In this document: piece after piece, positions 1 through 13,100 of the stretch | How the letters are laid out: each line of letters opens with the position of its first letter | How positions within the stretch are numbered: the first letter of the stretch is position 1 | Assembly (NCBI GenBank): GCA_023653785.1 | Contig: JAMKCH010022389.1 | Coordinates: 47,753-111,752, forward strand | DNA from: Ophioderma brevispina | Taxonomy: Eukaryota; Echinodermata; Ophiuroidea; Amphilepidida; Ophiodermatidae | DNA length: 64,000 bases | Direction of reading: 5' to 3' | Translations under genes and position numbers: made by a program | The notes under the pieces: generated by a model | Seen by the model: only the letters and a program-made list of their open reading frames with translations | The model's database searches: none | Told to the model about the DNA's origin: nothing

Positions 1-710
1 TAAATCTAAATCATTGAGTGATTATTTACTTTTTCCGACGAGTAACGTCAAACAAGTTTTACTCGTCATGGAGTGGATATTACTCTTTTTTTTACTCCAC
101 CTACCCTACTCGGTATGAGATTACTCCTGGCATTTACAGTGTTACGTCCTCTACAATCACGCCCACCATGCAAGGCACCATATGTGCTGGATGGCCCCCA
201 ATGAGCCTCTCCAGAGTTGACGCCATTGTGCAGATCTTCTTTTTCATTCTACCGTACGTCCCAACATAGTGGATTGAAAAAATTGCTCCACGGGTACATA
301 AAAACTTGCCCGCCATGCACTTCGAAAACAAAATTATTACCATCTCACCTCCAGCCCTTTCAAACAATATTTAATTAAGGGAGAAAGCACAATAGGTAGA
401 TTCAGAACGTCCGGTGAGTGCCCGATGCTTTTATTGCAAAGTGGAATATTCTGACCATCTCATTACCATTCCAGTAAATACACTTCTATAAGGAACCTCG
501 ACGAGAACGGCCATGGGAGTAACATTGTCCCTAAGGAGGGGATCCGCTCACTCACTCGGTAAGTGATGATACACGATTAGCAATAGTCCTCCAAACGCAA
601 AAGTCATAGAACACAATGCCTAAAGAAACCCTGTGTCCCTTCCTATCTTACACTGGGGTATCATCCTTGTCCAAGCAATCACAAAGCCCCCTGTAAGCAC
701 TTATTTTCAA

Positions 711-1065
711 TGGCGTAGCCAGCGAGACAGGGGGCCGATCCCCCCCCCCCGATATTGATTTCGTCGGTTGAGATGAGCCCGTCGGTTCACTTGAAGGTCA
801 TGGCGATTGCAGGCCGAATTACCGGCAAAGTAGGGGCCTAAAGGTTTAAAGTTCAATGGTCACCGTGCGACAAGTAAATTTTACAAAATCGTGCAAGAAT
901 TAGCCCTCAGAAGACATTTCAAAAGCATACAAGTATGAACCCTAAAATTTTCAGTGGTTTCGTCCCATGCACACCCACCGAGGCTTCGCCCTGGACCCTG
1001 CTGGTTGTCCAGAGGCGACAGACACATGACACTGACCCCTTTTAAAAATCCTGATTACGCCACTC
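711..1065 (+). repeat. Dispersed element, TGGCGTAGCCAG-type end, copy 1
   Basis: It begins aatggcgtagccagcgag, contains a C10 run at 745-754, and ends with gattacgccactcttc. The TGGCGTA start and TACGCCA end are inverted repeats. The start motif recurs at 57221 (agtggcgtagctagcatgg), and related ends occur near 3490, 29460 and 31015. Confidence 0.5.
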
Positions 1066-1433
1066 TTCTTCCCACAAGTCATTGGTATGGCTTGTGGTGG
1101 TGTCAGGATTTATTCAACTGAGTAAGCTGATCCAGGGCCGCGTGTATCCATGATACGGACGCTCCTAACATGCATGCCCACGTGAGACTGGGGCGGATTG
1201 GGAACAGTCAGGGGTTTACACCCTACTCTTATTCGACACTGACTGCGATGTACATGTACAGTTGTGACTCTCTGTACACGGGACCGACGGCTTAACGCCC
1301 CCTCCGAAGAACGGGATGCTTTCATGATTCATTTGCCCGATTCCAAGTGAACCATGGAGGAGAGCGGTATTCTGTATTTAATCAATAGATAGATTAAATC
1401 CAGAATTGAGCACCCGAATAAATCCCAGCAAGT
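1066..1433. other. No gene seen
   Basis: Unique-looking DNA between a dispersed element and the tRNA-like sequence. Nothing recognised. The same holds for 1-710, where only chance open frames occur. Confidence 0.6.
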
Positions 1434-1507
1434 GACCCCACCGGGATTCGAACCCGGGATTTTTTTGGTAATTTTGCGCCACAGGCAAGCACCCTAACCG
1501 CTAGGCC
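1434..1507 (-). repeat. tRNA-derived SINE or tRNA pseudogene
   Basis: The minus strand shows a pol III A-box-like TAGCGGTTAGGGTGC and a B-box GGTTCGAATCC flanked by a good T-stem (CCGGG/CCCGG). The middle has a short stem TTGC/GCAA with loop CTGTGGC, close to the tRNA-His loop. The variable region contains extra bases (a run of A), and the acceptor stem does not pair well. A functional tRNA is therefore unlikely; a SINE head or pseudogene is the better call. Confidence 0.6.
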
Positions 1508-1820
1508 ATGCTCTCCCTGAAACCAGTATACTTGCAGGAAATTGCACCCGTAAGTATCGGTAGCGCAATCAGCTATACCGTAATTAATATAGGTAGTTCT
1601 TTACCTCGTATACGAGCACAAGTAATTCATGTATTTGTACCCGAAACCGTTACTATAGTATTAAGTTTTCTGACCGATGATGCATTAGGTGATACTGCAA
1701 GAAAATATATTCGAGACCCATTATTTCAGATTATCATGTTTTTTGAGGAATCCAAGTGGTGAAAAGTATGATGATCATAAACATGATGATCATAAAATCG
1801 GATGATTTACGCCCAAGATT

Positions 1821-1903
1821 CACTGGTCTCGCTATGAGTTTTAAAATATTGGGCTCGAATGCGTCTCGCCCCAATATTTTTGCAACTCATAGCTCTACCA
1901 ATG
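1821..1903. repeat. Hairpin-forming inverted repeat
   Basis: The arm cactggtctcgctatgagtt, then aaaatattgggc, is mirrored by gccccaatatttttgcaact and catagctctaccaatg around a loop of about 10 bp near 1860. Confidence 0.65.
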
Positions 1904-2052
1904 AATTTAAACTCAATCAATCCAATTTTATTAGAATAATGGGCCAGTACACTGAACAATCAGGTAAAGCTGTATTCTCAATATTGATGGCAGTCAGTTA
2001 TAAAGGTAATAGAATTTCAGTTTAATACCGTTTACATCACTTGTATCCGCAG

Positions 2053-2153
2053 CACTGCCTTGTCCCGGACCAGCCGACTATGAGCCAAAATGTGGACTGA
2101 CTGAATATTCAACACCGCATTACTCCATTGTCGGCAGAACGAAACTATTAAAC
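2053..2153 (+). CDS. SHIPPO gene exon with CPGPADYEP repeat
   Basis: The acceptor is tatccgcag and the donor gtgagt. The reading frame starts with two bases of a split codon and gives LPCPGPADYEPKCGLTEY followed by STPHYSIVGRTKLLN, about 33 residues. P-G-P-A-D-Y followed by a tyrosine/serine-rich stretch and a basic end is a typical SHIPPO unit. The exon ends on a complete codon, unlike the other exons of this gene. That means at least one exon of length 3n+1 should lie between it and the exon at 4955. No credible exon was seen upstream in 1-2052. Confidence 0.75.
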
Positions 2154-5100
2154 GTGAGTTTTAATTTTTTAACATGTTTAGATATAAGGTATTTAGATTT
2201 AGATATTCAACAGGGTACCTTCAAAAATGTTTAAAAAATAATTATGGTGCAATGAGTTAGAAAGTGTTTGTAATCACTGTTTTTACAAAACGATTTCATG
2301 CGGGGTGATGGAGACAAACCATTATGTAAAGGATAATTGACGTAGCTAAGTGAATTATGTTAGATAATTGGGTCTGGGCATCAGTTTGTACACTGTTCGT
2401 CGAGAGCGTAGCTCGAGACGAACAGTACACAAACTGCTGCCCAGGACCCAATTATCTAACATAATTCACGCAGCTCAGTTAAATATCCGTCATACACTTA
2501 GCATGCATCAGTTCAAATAAAAGTAATAATATGAATATGTGTTAAATTAAGAAAAAATCACCCTAGAAAAATAAATAACTTCACGAATTATAAATACACC
2601 GGCCCACTCATGGCCTTCTTACTCAATCATCCGTATCAATCAATTCGCAGTTGTAAGGATTATTGTTAGTTGATGGGTTCCATCCGTATACATCACCATT
2701 TTAAAAACCGTGTGGTTTACCAGGTAATGATTTGTAGTTTGAGCTGCGAAAGTGTAGACCAGACAATGGCTTATTATAGTATGGACAGACCAACAACAAA
2801 TATTGCCAGCTCTCCAGTTAGTAAAAAGCTAGGGGATATCGTATCTAAAGTTGGATCCTCCAATTAAAGGTATGTGGTCCGATCTTTAGGCCTAGTACTA
2901 GTGTGTATTGTACAATACACACATGTCCACACGCCTATACAATTGGGTAGTTCAAAATCATTTTGTATATTGTGCCACCACCAATATGAATTCGGCAGCT
3001 CAATCGGCATAAATGTGCATGTGAAGGATTTGGTGGCAAAATACTAACTCATCCCGTTTATTGTAAATAGGATAATGTATCACAAACAACAGCATTGAGT
3101 GGTTGAACAAAGCTATTATGGCGTGCATGAGTGACTCCCTCTTAATTAAAAGGCTGGATCATGTTACAAGCTATTGTCCAGTAATTAGTCTTGGTTTTCG
3201 AGTAGCGCAACTCCTGTCAAATGAATGTAAACAGTAAATGTCAACTTAATGTACCTTCCCCCGTGTGTGCGTACAATGTCGTTTCTATATTTTTATACAT
3301 CTACAATGCGTCCGGTACCTTATGCGCCCCTAAATCCGCCAATTAGCATATATTAAAAGTTGGTATTATAGTTAATGCATAGGCCTATGTTGTTTTATAT
3401 GTATTGACACATGTGCAGAAAATCACTAATTTTTCAGGGGGGCAAAAGGGGGGGGGGAAGATTCCCCCGCCCCCCCCCCCCGGCTAGCCACTGTTCGATG
3501 GGTGCGGGTCTCTACGTGGCAACAGTACACTGTAAAAAAATACTGTAAATTTTACAGTAAAATACTGGCAGCAATTTCTGCCAACAAATTACCGTAAAAT
3601 TTACAGTGTATTGTAAATATTAATTTAATCAAAACGCTTAAAAAATATATATTGGTGAGCTATTCATACAGAGATTGTGAATGTGTGGAGAATAAAAAAG
3701 CACTGACGAACACCCAAACTTAGTAGGCCTATCCACAATTTTTACAGTGCATATACTGTAAAAATTTACAGTTTGTTGTAGAATGTATTACATCAAACTG
3801 TAAAATATACAGTAAATTGAATGAAAACACCTGTAAAGCTATTTGACGAGCGTTTTGTTGGCAGCATGACGCAGGATTTTCCTGTACAATTTACAGTATT
3901 TTTCCCTGTATATTTTGCAGTGGTATAATTGAAAAATTCATAGTTGTGAATAATGATGTTGTTACTAATTAAAATTTAGAATAAGGTCTCGTTCACTTTT
4001 AGATTTTGCATTCTAGGCCTGAAAGTGACATTAAAATTTACCCTATTTTCTGATTTCAAAATTACAGCCAAACACTGTAAGTTTTGGGAAGTTTTTACAG
4101 TATTTTCCTGTAAATTGCACTGTAATTTTTTTACAGTGTAGGTATGTAGTTATGCCATATATGGCAGGCTAAATCCTCCTACTTCGTAACACTATTTTTT
4201 TTTGGTCATATTCTTTTAATTATTTTTGTTCGTGAAATTGTAGTATTTAACAGAAAGCTTTGTTTTCAAAATGAAAATTTGTTTTAGGTGAAATCGTTTT
4301 TTTTTTATTGAAAACTTAGTTTATCTAGAAAAGCTATAATATTGACTGAAAAAGTTGTCTTCATAAACCCTACTGTTCTTATTCTATCAATTGGTCAGAT
4401 ATGTCAGTATGTTCAGTCTCTTTAATTTGAATAGCATTTCATAGCTAATTCAAACCGTGAGCCATGGTTGATGGGCCAAAAGTGGTACGTCAACGTTGTA
4501 CCAATTGTTAAAAGCGGTACATCAATGATGAAACAGCCTGAAAAAAGTCGGTACATCAATGATGTACCAACTGAAAAAAAAGTAGTACATAATGATATCA
4601 ACTGAAAAAAGTGATACATCTATGACGTATTATTTAATTGAAAGAAAGTGAATGAACTACATCAGTGATAACATGTACCGACTGCATCAAATGAAAAAGG
4701 GCGCATCAATGATGTAACACCTATCAATGACGTAGAGACCGAAAAAGTGGTACACCAATGACAACAAAAGTGATATATCAATAATGTACCAATTGAAAAG
4801 GGGTACATAATGATGTACTACCTTGAAAAGCCACCGCAGACAACAAAATTGACTTCATGTTTGAGCTTTCCACATATTCTGTAACACCAAATCCGGCATG
4901 CAGTGAATAACTCGAGTATAATCTGTGCGATTTTTTCCCTCATACACCACATAGCACCCCAAGCTCCAGGGCCAGCTGATTATAACACTAGCAGTGACAT
5001 GATATGGAAGGAATGCACAAAGACACTCAAAGGCAAAGGGAAGACACAGCCATACGGGACACCACGTAAGCTAGTCTTCGTTATGCATATTAAAAGTACA

Positions 5101-7124
5101 TTAGTTATTTTACTTCCCCGGAACACAGACTTTAAACCTCACACAGAGATCCACATCAAGCAAATATCTGGAACTCTTACACAACGCCTTCTATTCATTC
5201 AGTTTCTTTGGTATACATTTTTTCTGTCCGTTTTCATAAAATTTTGCAGCCAAACATGCCATTAGAATTTCATGAAGGCTGGTAATGTCAGCTGTACTAG
5301 CTTTTATATTGCAGTTCTCCAAATCTAGCATGATACGATATCCTGTAGCTATAGACCGCTAAACATGACAACGAGCCTATTGCATAAATGGGCTTTTTTT
5401 CCTTTAAATATTAATGATCAGAAATGATTGGTTTAAGAATTTGAAAAACAAGATTACATCAATAACAAGCAATATTTATACAAATCTTGAATGCAGTTCT
5501 CATTTTAACTTGAAGTAATCTCTGTGTTGGAATGACTTCTATTTTTCAAGTTCAATCAATGACGTTGCATGCAATTCAACGATGAGACACAACAGACAAT
5601 TCTACAGAAAAGATTTTTAAAAATGGTAGCTTGTATATCTTTGAAGCCCATGATATATACTTCCAGTCGCAGCGAGCGATTAGGGTGCACAATACCGGAT
5701 TTTGACCCAATATCCAGTGTTACGCATGCTCACGAGCAGAAATCGCTTGCTGCGACTGGAAGTATGTAATCTCTCATTTGGAGCAATCCTGAAGATAATG
5801 ATATCCAGTAGCAGCTCAAGACGACATTTCTCTGTTGGTCTAGCTCTTGATAACATAAAATAACAGCAAGTGATAGTCTTGAAGACAATATTGTCTCCAT
5901 AAGTCTGTCTGTTGCAAATGTACATTTTGGGGACCACAAGTATAAGCATTTGTGCTTCACATGCAATATCGCTAGTATATGCGCTTCTTCTGCAAAAACA
6001 TGATAACATATGAAAGGTTGACGTCACCAGAGCCACTAAGATTGCCTTCTTCACAATTCAGCGCATGGCCATATCCATCCTGTGGCACAGTGAAGAGCAC
6101 AGTTCGCTGCGCATTGCAGTGGTTAGAGCATTCGCCTCGTGTGCGAAAGGTCCGGGGTTCAATTCCCTGCCCAGGCGTGGATGTCCAGGATTTTTCCAGG
6201 GTGTTCACGCTTGGGCATGTTGTGTATGTCCATGTTATATAATTGTTCCCAATGTTCTAGTATGCGATGCGTGTTTCGAGCAAAAGACAAGATTATAGCA
6301 GATTTTGTGTGTGTGGACATCCGAATAGTGGTTGCAGACTGCTATAGCCTACCCAAACTTCAAATTGAATGAACTGGGAGCAGCAATGCGAGATAGCAAT
6401 TTGGGGAAGAATCTGGGGAAGCATGGGGAATAATTTACGATATGGGAAAGGGGTGATATGTCTGACAACGAAGGTTAAGGATGAGAGAGCGCAATGCAGA
6501 AATTCATTTCTAGGGAGAGTAATGTTTCTTTTCTTTATGCAAGTGGTTTCACCATGAAACTAAGAAACTTAGAGTTTTGCATTCCTCAAGTTCAGTATTG
6601 AATATAAAGTAAAAAACGTGTCTTGTGAGTGCGGTAGGCTAGAAATGAGTGGTGATGTTTCAGTACTGATGTTACTGATGACAGGATTTCATATCTCGTC
6701 AGCTACAGACGCAAAGATATCATTTACATAGCCAGCAGCTACCCGCCACTCCCAACCTCCCTCAATGCGGTGAAATCGCCTTACAACTATAATGTTAATA
6801 TTCTATCTTACACTCGAACTCTGAATAAAAATGAGTGTTTTTGTTTTGTACTTATAGCTTCTTATCAAGTTACCTGTAGCTTGGGCCCAGCTCGTTACAA
6901 AGTAGTCTATCGTGATACGGGAAAGCACGCCCCCAAGATCAGCTGTGCCTCTCGACATTTAGACGGCGTCAATGTAGGACACCCAAATAAACTCGTAGAG
7001 CCCGTGGACACGCATGGTAAATATGAAACATCGTTTCAAAATTGATGTTGTTTTGTAAACAGATTTCAAAATACAAGCAAAATAGAAAAATGCATCTACA
7101 GAGAGAGAGAGAGAGAGAGCGAGG

Positions 7125-7159
<35 letters not shown>

Positions 7160-10100
7160 AGAGAGAGAGAATTGAGGTGGAATCTCCATAATATTTAGAC
7201 GCAATTTCGGCAAGCGGGATGGTACGAAAATTAAATAATCTGATGTGGGATATGCACGTGCGAATATTTACTATGCTAGAAGACATGTCGTTTGTTGGTA
7301 GAATTTGATTTCAGACTACGTCTCTTTTAGAGATTAGTTATATAAAAAACAATGAATGTTCATTAATTGACCATAATCACGAAAATGGAAGTTCAAATTT
7401 ATATTGATTTTGTTCTTTTAAGGTGTTCTAACACCCGCCCCTAATGAATACGATCCGAGTACTGAAGCCCGTGGTCATGTGAAATCTTTTGGCTTAAGCC
7501 AAAAAGTTATGTCCAACACGCTTGGTCTTGGCCCCGCTGGCTACACCATTGAAGAATCTGAAAATGGACCCCGGTATTCACTATCAAAACGATTGCCGGC
7601 TGCGTGGCAGAAAGGTATGTTTTATTCTCTCTCTTATCACTCTTCTCCTTACTAAGTTGTAGAGGGTTACCTTCAGAAATAAAGATTAATTAAAAAATTA
7701 TGTTTGCTATTTCCGAGGTGGCAAACTTCCGAAAGCTCTGAAGGGGTAGCTTAAAACCACTTTCGATCAAATCTTGCTATCAAACGAATCATTTGAAACT
7801 ATATGGGTTTTTTCGTTTAGCTTTTATTGGCTATTTTTTCGCAAGTAATGCGTATGGAACTCCTCTTGAAAGTATAAAAACTTATACACTGTTTGTGTCT
7901 CTATAATAATATTGACACAATGTTATAGAAACACATACATAGACGATAGAGACACAAACACAAAGTCATAGAGTTGGTGATAGAGACACGATGTTATAGA
8001 TACACAAAGTCATAGGGACATGAAGTCATAGAGATACAATGTTATAGAAACACAGTCATAGAAACACAATGTTATAGAAACACAGAAGTCACAGATACAC
8101 AAGATATTAAAAACAAAAACGGGTGTTATATGCCGGCTATTTCACATCATACGTCAGATGGAGAGACAATTGAAAATTATATGAAGGTACTAACCTGAAA
8201 TATAGTTGAGATTATACAAAACCTCCTGAGGCGAGAATCAACTGGCGTTACCATCCTTTTACGAGAGCATTTTCAGCTTTTACAACACACTCAAAAAACA
8301 AACATGTGTAATCTTCCTTTTTCGAAGCTCATTCTTAAACTCCTAATCAATTGGCAAACTCACAGAAACCAACTCTCAAAGAATCACAACCCAAATAGAC
8401 CATACTGGGAGGGGAAACTTTTAAAACGCCTATAAAGGGGGGGGGGGGGTTGATTCTCGCCTCAGGAAGACTTGTAATAATATCAACTATATTTTCAGTA
8501 AGTACCTTCATAGAATTTCTCAAAATTTATACTGCGGGCGTCTTTCCTTCGGCTTCAATCAACATGGCGATTTAAGCCTTCGACATTTTAATTTACTATT
8601 TGACAATGTGCTATATAAAACCTTTAATTAGACTACAGATTGACTACACGACACGCGGCAGAATCAAATGGTTGACAATGGCTAATTGGACTAGAAAGAG
8701 GACACCCAGGTTGAGCCGCCAAGTCGTTGCTATTACCACTACCGTTGCCTTCTCCCTCCTGACTCTGAGAGCTGCCCAAGAGCGAGAAGGGCGGAAATGC
8801 ATAGCCTCTCTCTCTCTTGACCTCCAATCCATGGGAAAGCATCCCCGAATGACACTCTCAACAAGTACACCCCTCGCCCCGGGGTCCGGCTTCCAAGCTA
8901 CGTACTCATAGGTCCACTCTTGGGTTGAATTCTAGATTCTGGCATATTTGTCCCTGAATACAAAAGGACTCAACATCCACTCTGTCCTGTCCGTTGAAGA
9001 CGCTGAGTGGAAGTCCTGCTCCACTGCATTCTGAGATCCTGGGACATGACAAATCCTTCAAGAATAGATTCTTTCCAAAGACCATTTCCACATTCTGACT
9101 GCCAGCTGAGACAACTATCTGTGTGTGTGGTATGTTCCCACCTTTGTGACAATATATGATAGTGCTTTTGTTGGTATTGTCCTAAACCTCATCGATATGT
9201 GCATTCTTTCCTTTCTTCTTTTTTGCAAAGGCTTGGGAGCCACAAAGGCAACTATGAGCTCCAGATAGTTTATATGGGACTGTTGTTCTTCCTGGCATCG
9301 TCCCTCCAATCTCTCCTTCCTGCATGTTGCTCCCCAACCCATCATGGAAGCATCGAGTGGGATTAATCAGGGAAGGATGAGGAACCTCGCATCAGCCTGC
9401 CGTTCATTCCTTGAGACATTTGAACCACGCACTGTAGTTCCTCCAAACTTGGACCCTGCTCGGATGATCAATCGTGCCTGGTAAATGTGGGGTCCCCTTC
9501 CTTACGGAATGTATCAAATCCATGTTGGAGAGAACGATAGAAGATTGGGGCTTCTATTAGCCCTCCCTGAGGCAGAAGTCATCTTTCCAGTAACTTCGCT
9601 AGTTTAGGTCTTGCGCCGACACTACTGGATTTTTGATCTGTGCGACACAACTCTTTTGCAGAGAGGACAAAACTTGTCTGTAGGAATGCTGAGGGATAAC
9701 ATTTTGGAAATCTACCATGTGGCCTAGAAAACGAATTCTGGTTGGGTCCAGCACAGACTTCTTCCAGTTGACTAGAACCCTAGCGCCTCAGCAGATTGAT
9801 ACAAATCGGTCTGCAATTTGCACACTTTCAAATTGTCTGCCATGAGGAGCAGATCGTCCAAATATATCCCACCCCTCACCACCACCCGTATCGCTACTTC
9901 TGAGGTAAATGCAATATCGGTTTCACAACTTTGTGAAGACCCCTCGAGGCGATCTGAGACCGAAGTTCAAACTTGGAACTCGACAGGCAACCTTCACATT
10001 GAAACTTCAGAAACTTCCGACCTGAAGCCATATTTGGAAAAGAAAAATAGGCGGTCCTCAGGTCCTATGACACCATAAAGTCAACCCTTCCTAATCATTT

Positions 10101-13100
10101 TTTATTCTGGTGGACTCCATCTTGAAATGTTCTGCACGAATGTAACGATTCAGTTTCTTCATGTTGAAGACGGGACGAAACCTCCTGAACTCTTTGGGAC
10201 CACAAAGATTCGATACATAGGCCTACTCCCCTGGGAGGTGAATCTACCGGAGTAATTGTCCTTATGTACCAATTTCCATTCTCTATTCTGAGCAAATACC
10301 TTGTGTTTTGCACCTGACATATGAATAGGCTCTGGAACCTCCTTTGAACTAGAGGGTAAACAACATCGATGCGATAACCATCGACTGTTTGAAGGACCTC
10401 CGGTTCGCTTGTGAGGCTTTTGGCACATCTTTATACATTTTCTTATGCCGTCCGGCCTAGCTTCCGTAGTCTAGGGTTATCGGATCGGTATCTATCTCCA
10501 TGGAATCTGAGACTGGTCTAAAAGTTTTTTGACCGCTTTGTTATACTGCTTTTGTTTGTCTCCTCCCCATACTAGCAATTCTGTTGTGGATTTGAGGACT
10601 GGACGTCATGGTGGAAGTTGAGAAGCCTGTGGAAGAGGGAGTCTTAAAACCCTGATCTTTGTTTGTTTGGGATAGTTTGTTAATAGTTCCGAAGTGTTGC
10701 GATCGTCTTTTCTTGAAGAAGCTCTGGATGGCTTTTGTTGTTTCTTTGGGTCATTTCAAATCATCAACCACCTTCTGAGTCAATTTTGAACAGCTTCTCC
10801 TCCTCAGCAACCTTTTGCTAATCCATTCTTACCCCATAGCTCAGTCCATAATGGTTCACCCCTCCTTAAATAACCGCCTTCAGAAATGGATCATTTCTAC
10901 GTGCTAAAAATAGACATGCGCTGAAATAGCAGAACCACAAAGTTCCATCTGAAGACAACTGAGACAACAACGCTTTATTGCCATCTGCCTTGACAGATCA
11001 ATTGCTGTTACCAAAGGAATAGCTCCCTGTAACGAATTTTCCTGAATAGACCACAGGGGGGGTGTTTGTCATTCTTGGAAACATCACTTCTTTTGCTTTT
11101 CTTACAGATTTTTTCCCGCATTGAACCTCTGGCAGAAATAGGTGCCTTAAAGAACTTTTCCACCGATGCATCAGCATCAATTCACCCACCATCTTTGTTA
11201 TCTGATCTTCTTGGGATAAGGTGGAGTTCTTTGTTTTCTTCCCACCAACAATGCCTCGTCAAAACACTCCCTTTTGCCTTTTCCATTTTTTCATCAGCCT
11301 GATGAGGGGTTAGGCATATCTAATAAGCCTCCTTCCTTGGGCTTTTGCACATCAAGTTTCTCTTTGTCTGTGGAACCAAACTTGGCATTTCATTAACTTG
11401 CCTGCCTGATCATTTTTTTCCCATGATTCTCCAAAGCTGGTAATCTCCAGCCATCAAGTACTGCATCTCCTCGTGAACATGATCTGGGTCCCCGGTGGCC
11501 CTATGGAGTCGAGGTAGTCGATGAATGGGAATCTATCTATCCTGACCACTGTCCTCTGATTCCGAGGATGCTGAATGAGCCCTTTTTTTAGCTCTCTTGA
11601 CCGGCCCTGACCGAACCTAGACCGCGAATCGCCGAGATTAACGACCCTGACCCCAGTTGCTCTAGCATATCTCTAAAACTATTCATCTGTTTTTGCTGGA
11701 GCTGATCTACATAATCCACTGGGACTCGGCAAACTGCCCCTCATGACGAGGTTGAGACATCCCTTCGTGGGATAAGAACCTGCGGAACCGGCCTGTATTG
11801 TGGGAATATGGGCCTATATCATACTCCATGGATGGTTGATCCCTTTCATAATCCCTCTGATAAAGAGACCTAGGGGAAAGAGCATCTCGGCCCCGTATTG
11901 GCGCGAGCACACGAGCATCTATGACCATCACAGTTTTCATACATCTGATACCCAGAATGAGAAACCGTAATCATGCTTCCTTTCGGAAGGCCTACATACT
12001 AACTCGACCGTCATGGCCACCTTTCGAAGGCATGGAGGATTTTCAGATTATCAATTTGTACACTTGTTACACTTCCATCACGACGGCCATTTCGGGAAGG
12101 CGTGACACCGCAGCTTGCACATCGAGGCCCCGTGCATCGGGAAGCTCGATGTTTCCACCGTGCATACATGTGTACATGTGGTTGAGAACCTGTCCATTCG
12201 GACCACTAACAGTATCTTGTTGCTCATATACCACTCACTGAGTTTTTTGTGAACACCTCTGACAATTCTTCTTTCCATAATTTGCGTATCAACTTGTACC
12301 AATTACCTTGTAAAACCAAATTTTCCAAACTGGAAATTTGAATATCGCTGTTACTATTCTCCGTCCATATGAGATGATAAAAAGTAAGATACGCATGACC
12401 AGATCAGGTCATTGAACCAATGGCGCGAACCAGATGCTTCTAAGAGATTTTGGCCCTAAATGTATGCTCCAGGACCAGCTGCTCATGACCATATGCTCCT
12501 GGAGCAGGGTCCCGGAGGCATCTGGTCCTGAGCATATGGTCCTGGACAGAAATAAGCGGAACAATATTCGAAGTCAAATATGCTCCAGGATCATATGTGA
12601 ATACTCAAATGGTCCACGGAGCATATGGCAAATAGGCGCCGGAACAGTGGAGAAATATCTAAGTCAAAACTGCTCCCGGCGCATATTGCCCTATGCTCCT
12701 GGACCTTTGCGTAGTTGCTCTTTTCCAGATTATTTATGCTCCAGGACCATATGCTCCAGGACCGCGCTCCGGGACCATCTCCAGGAGCATAGGTCCGGGA
12801 GCAGTGGTCTGGCGCAAATTTCGGGCCAAAACTCTTAGAAGCGAACAGATGAGGTCGGTTGTTTCTCGTTTGTTATGGGGCTTTAAAAGCTGGAAAATTG
12901 CTCTCCTAACAGGATGGTCGCGCCAGTTGATTTGAAGCCGAAGGAAGGCGCAGTATAAACAGATTTTTTTCCATCGGACGATGGTATAAAATCGGAATAG
13001 ATTAAAGCCACTACATTGCAAGTTACCCTAGCATCTGTGTAGCAAGCAACATGATGGCAGAATATCACAGTCCTGCACAGAGTTGGGTAGTTGTATCATG

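Noticed and set aside
1434..1507. Functional tRNA-His
   Set aside because: Acceptor stem does not pair and the variable region has extra bases; called a SINE or pseudogene instead.
2756..2869. Exon reading QTMAYYSMDRPTTNIASS
   Set aside because: Looks SHIPPO-like, but the frame meets a TAA just before the donor, so it cannot be spliced onward.
4903..4954. Alternative start MNNSSIICAIFSLIHH ahead of the APGPADY exon
   Set aside because: This is the pyrimidine tract of the acceptor read through; a first exon here would make the exon at 2053 unexplained.
5680..6054. 124-codon minus-strand open frame
   Set aside because: Overlaps MITE family A and non-coding DNA; composition is not protein-like and there are no partner exons.
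7880..8110. CRISPR-like regular repeats
   Set aside because: Units are irregular, spacers are not unique, and the genome is eukaryotic; it is a minisatellite.
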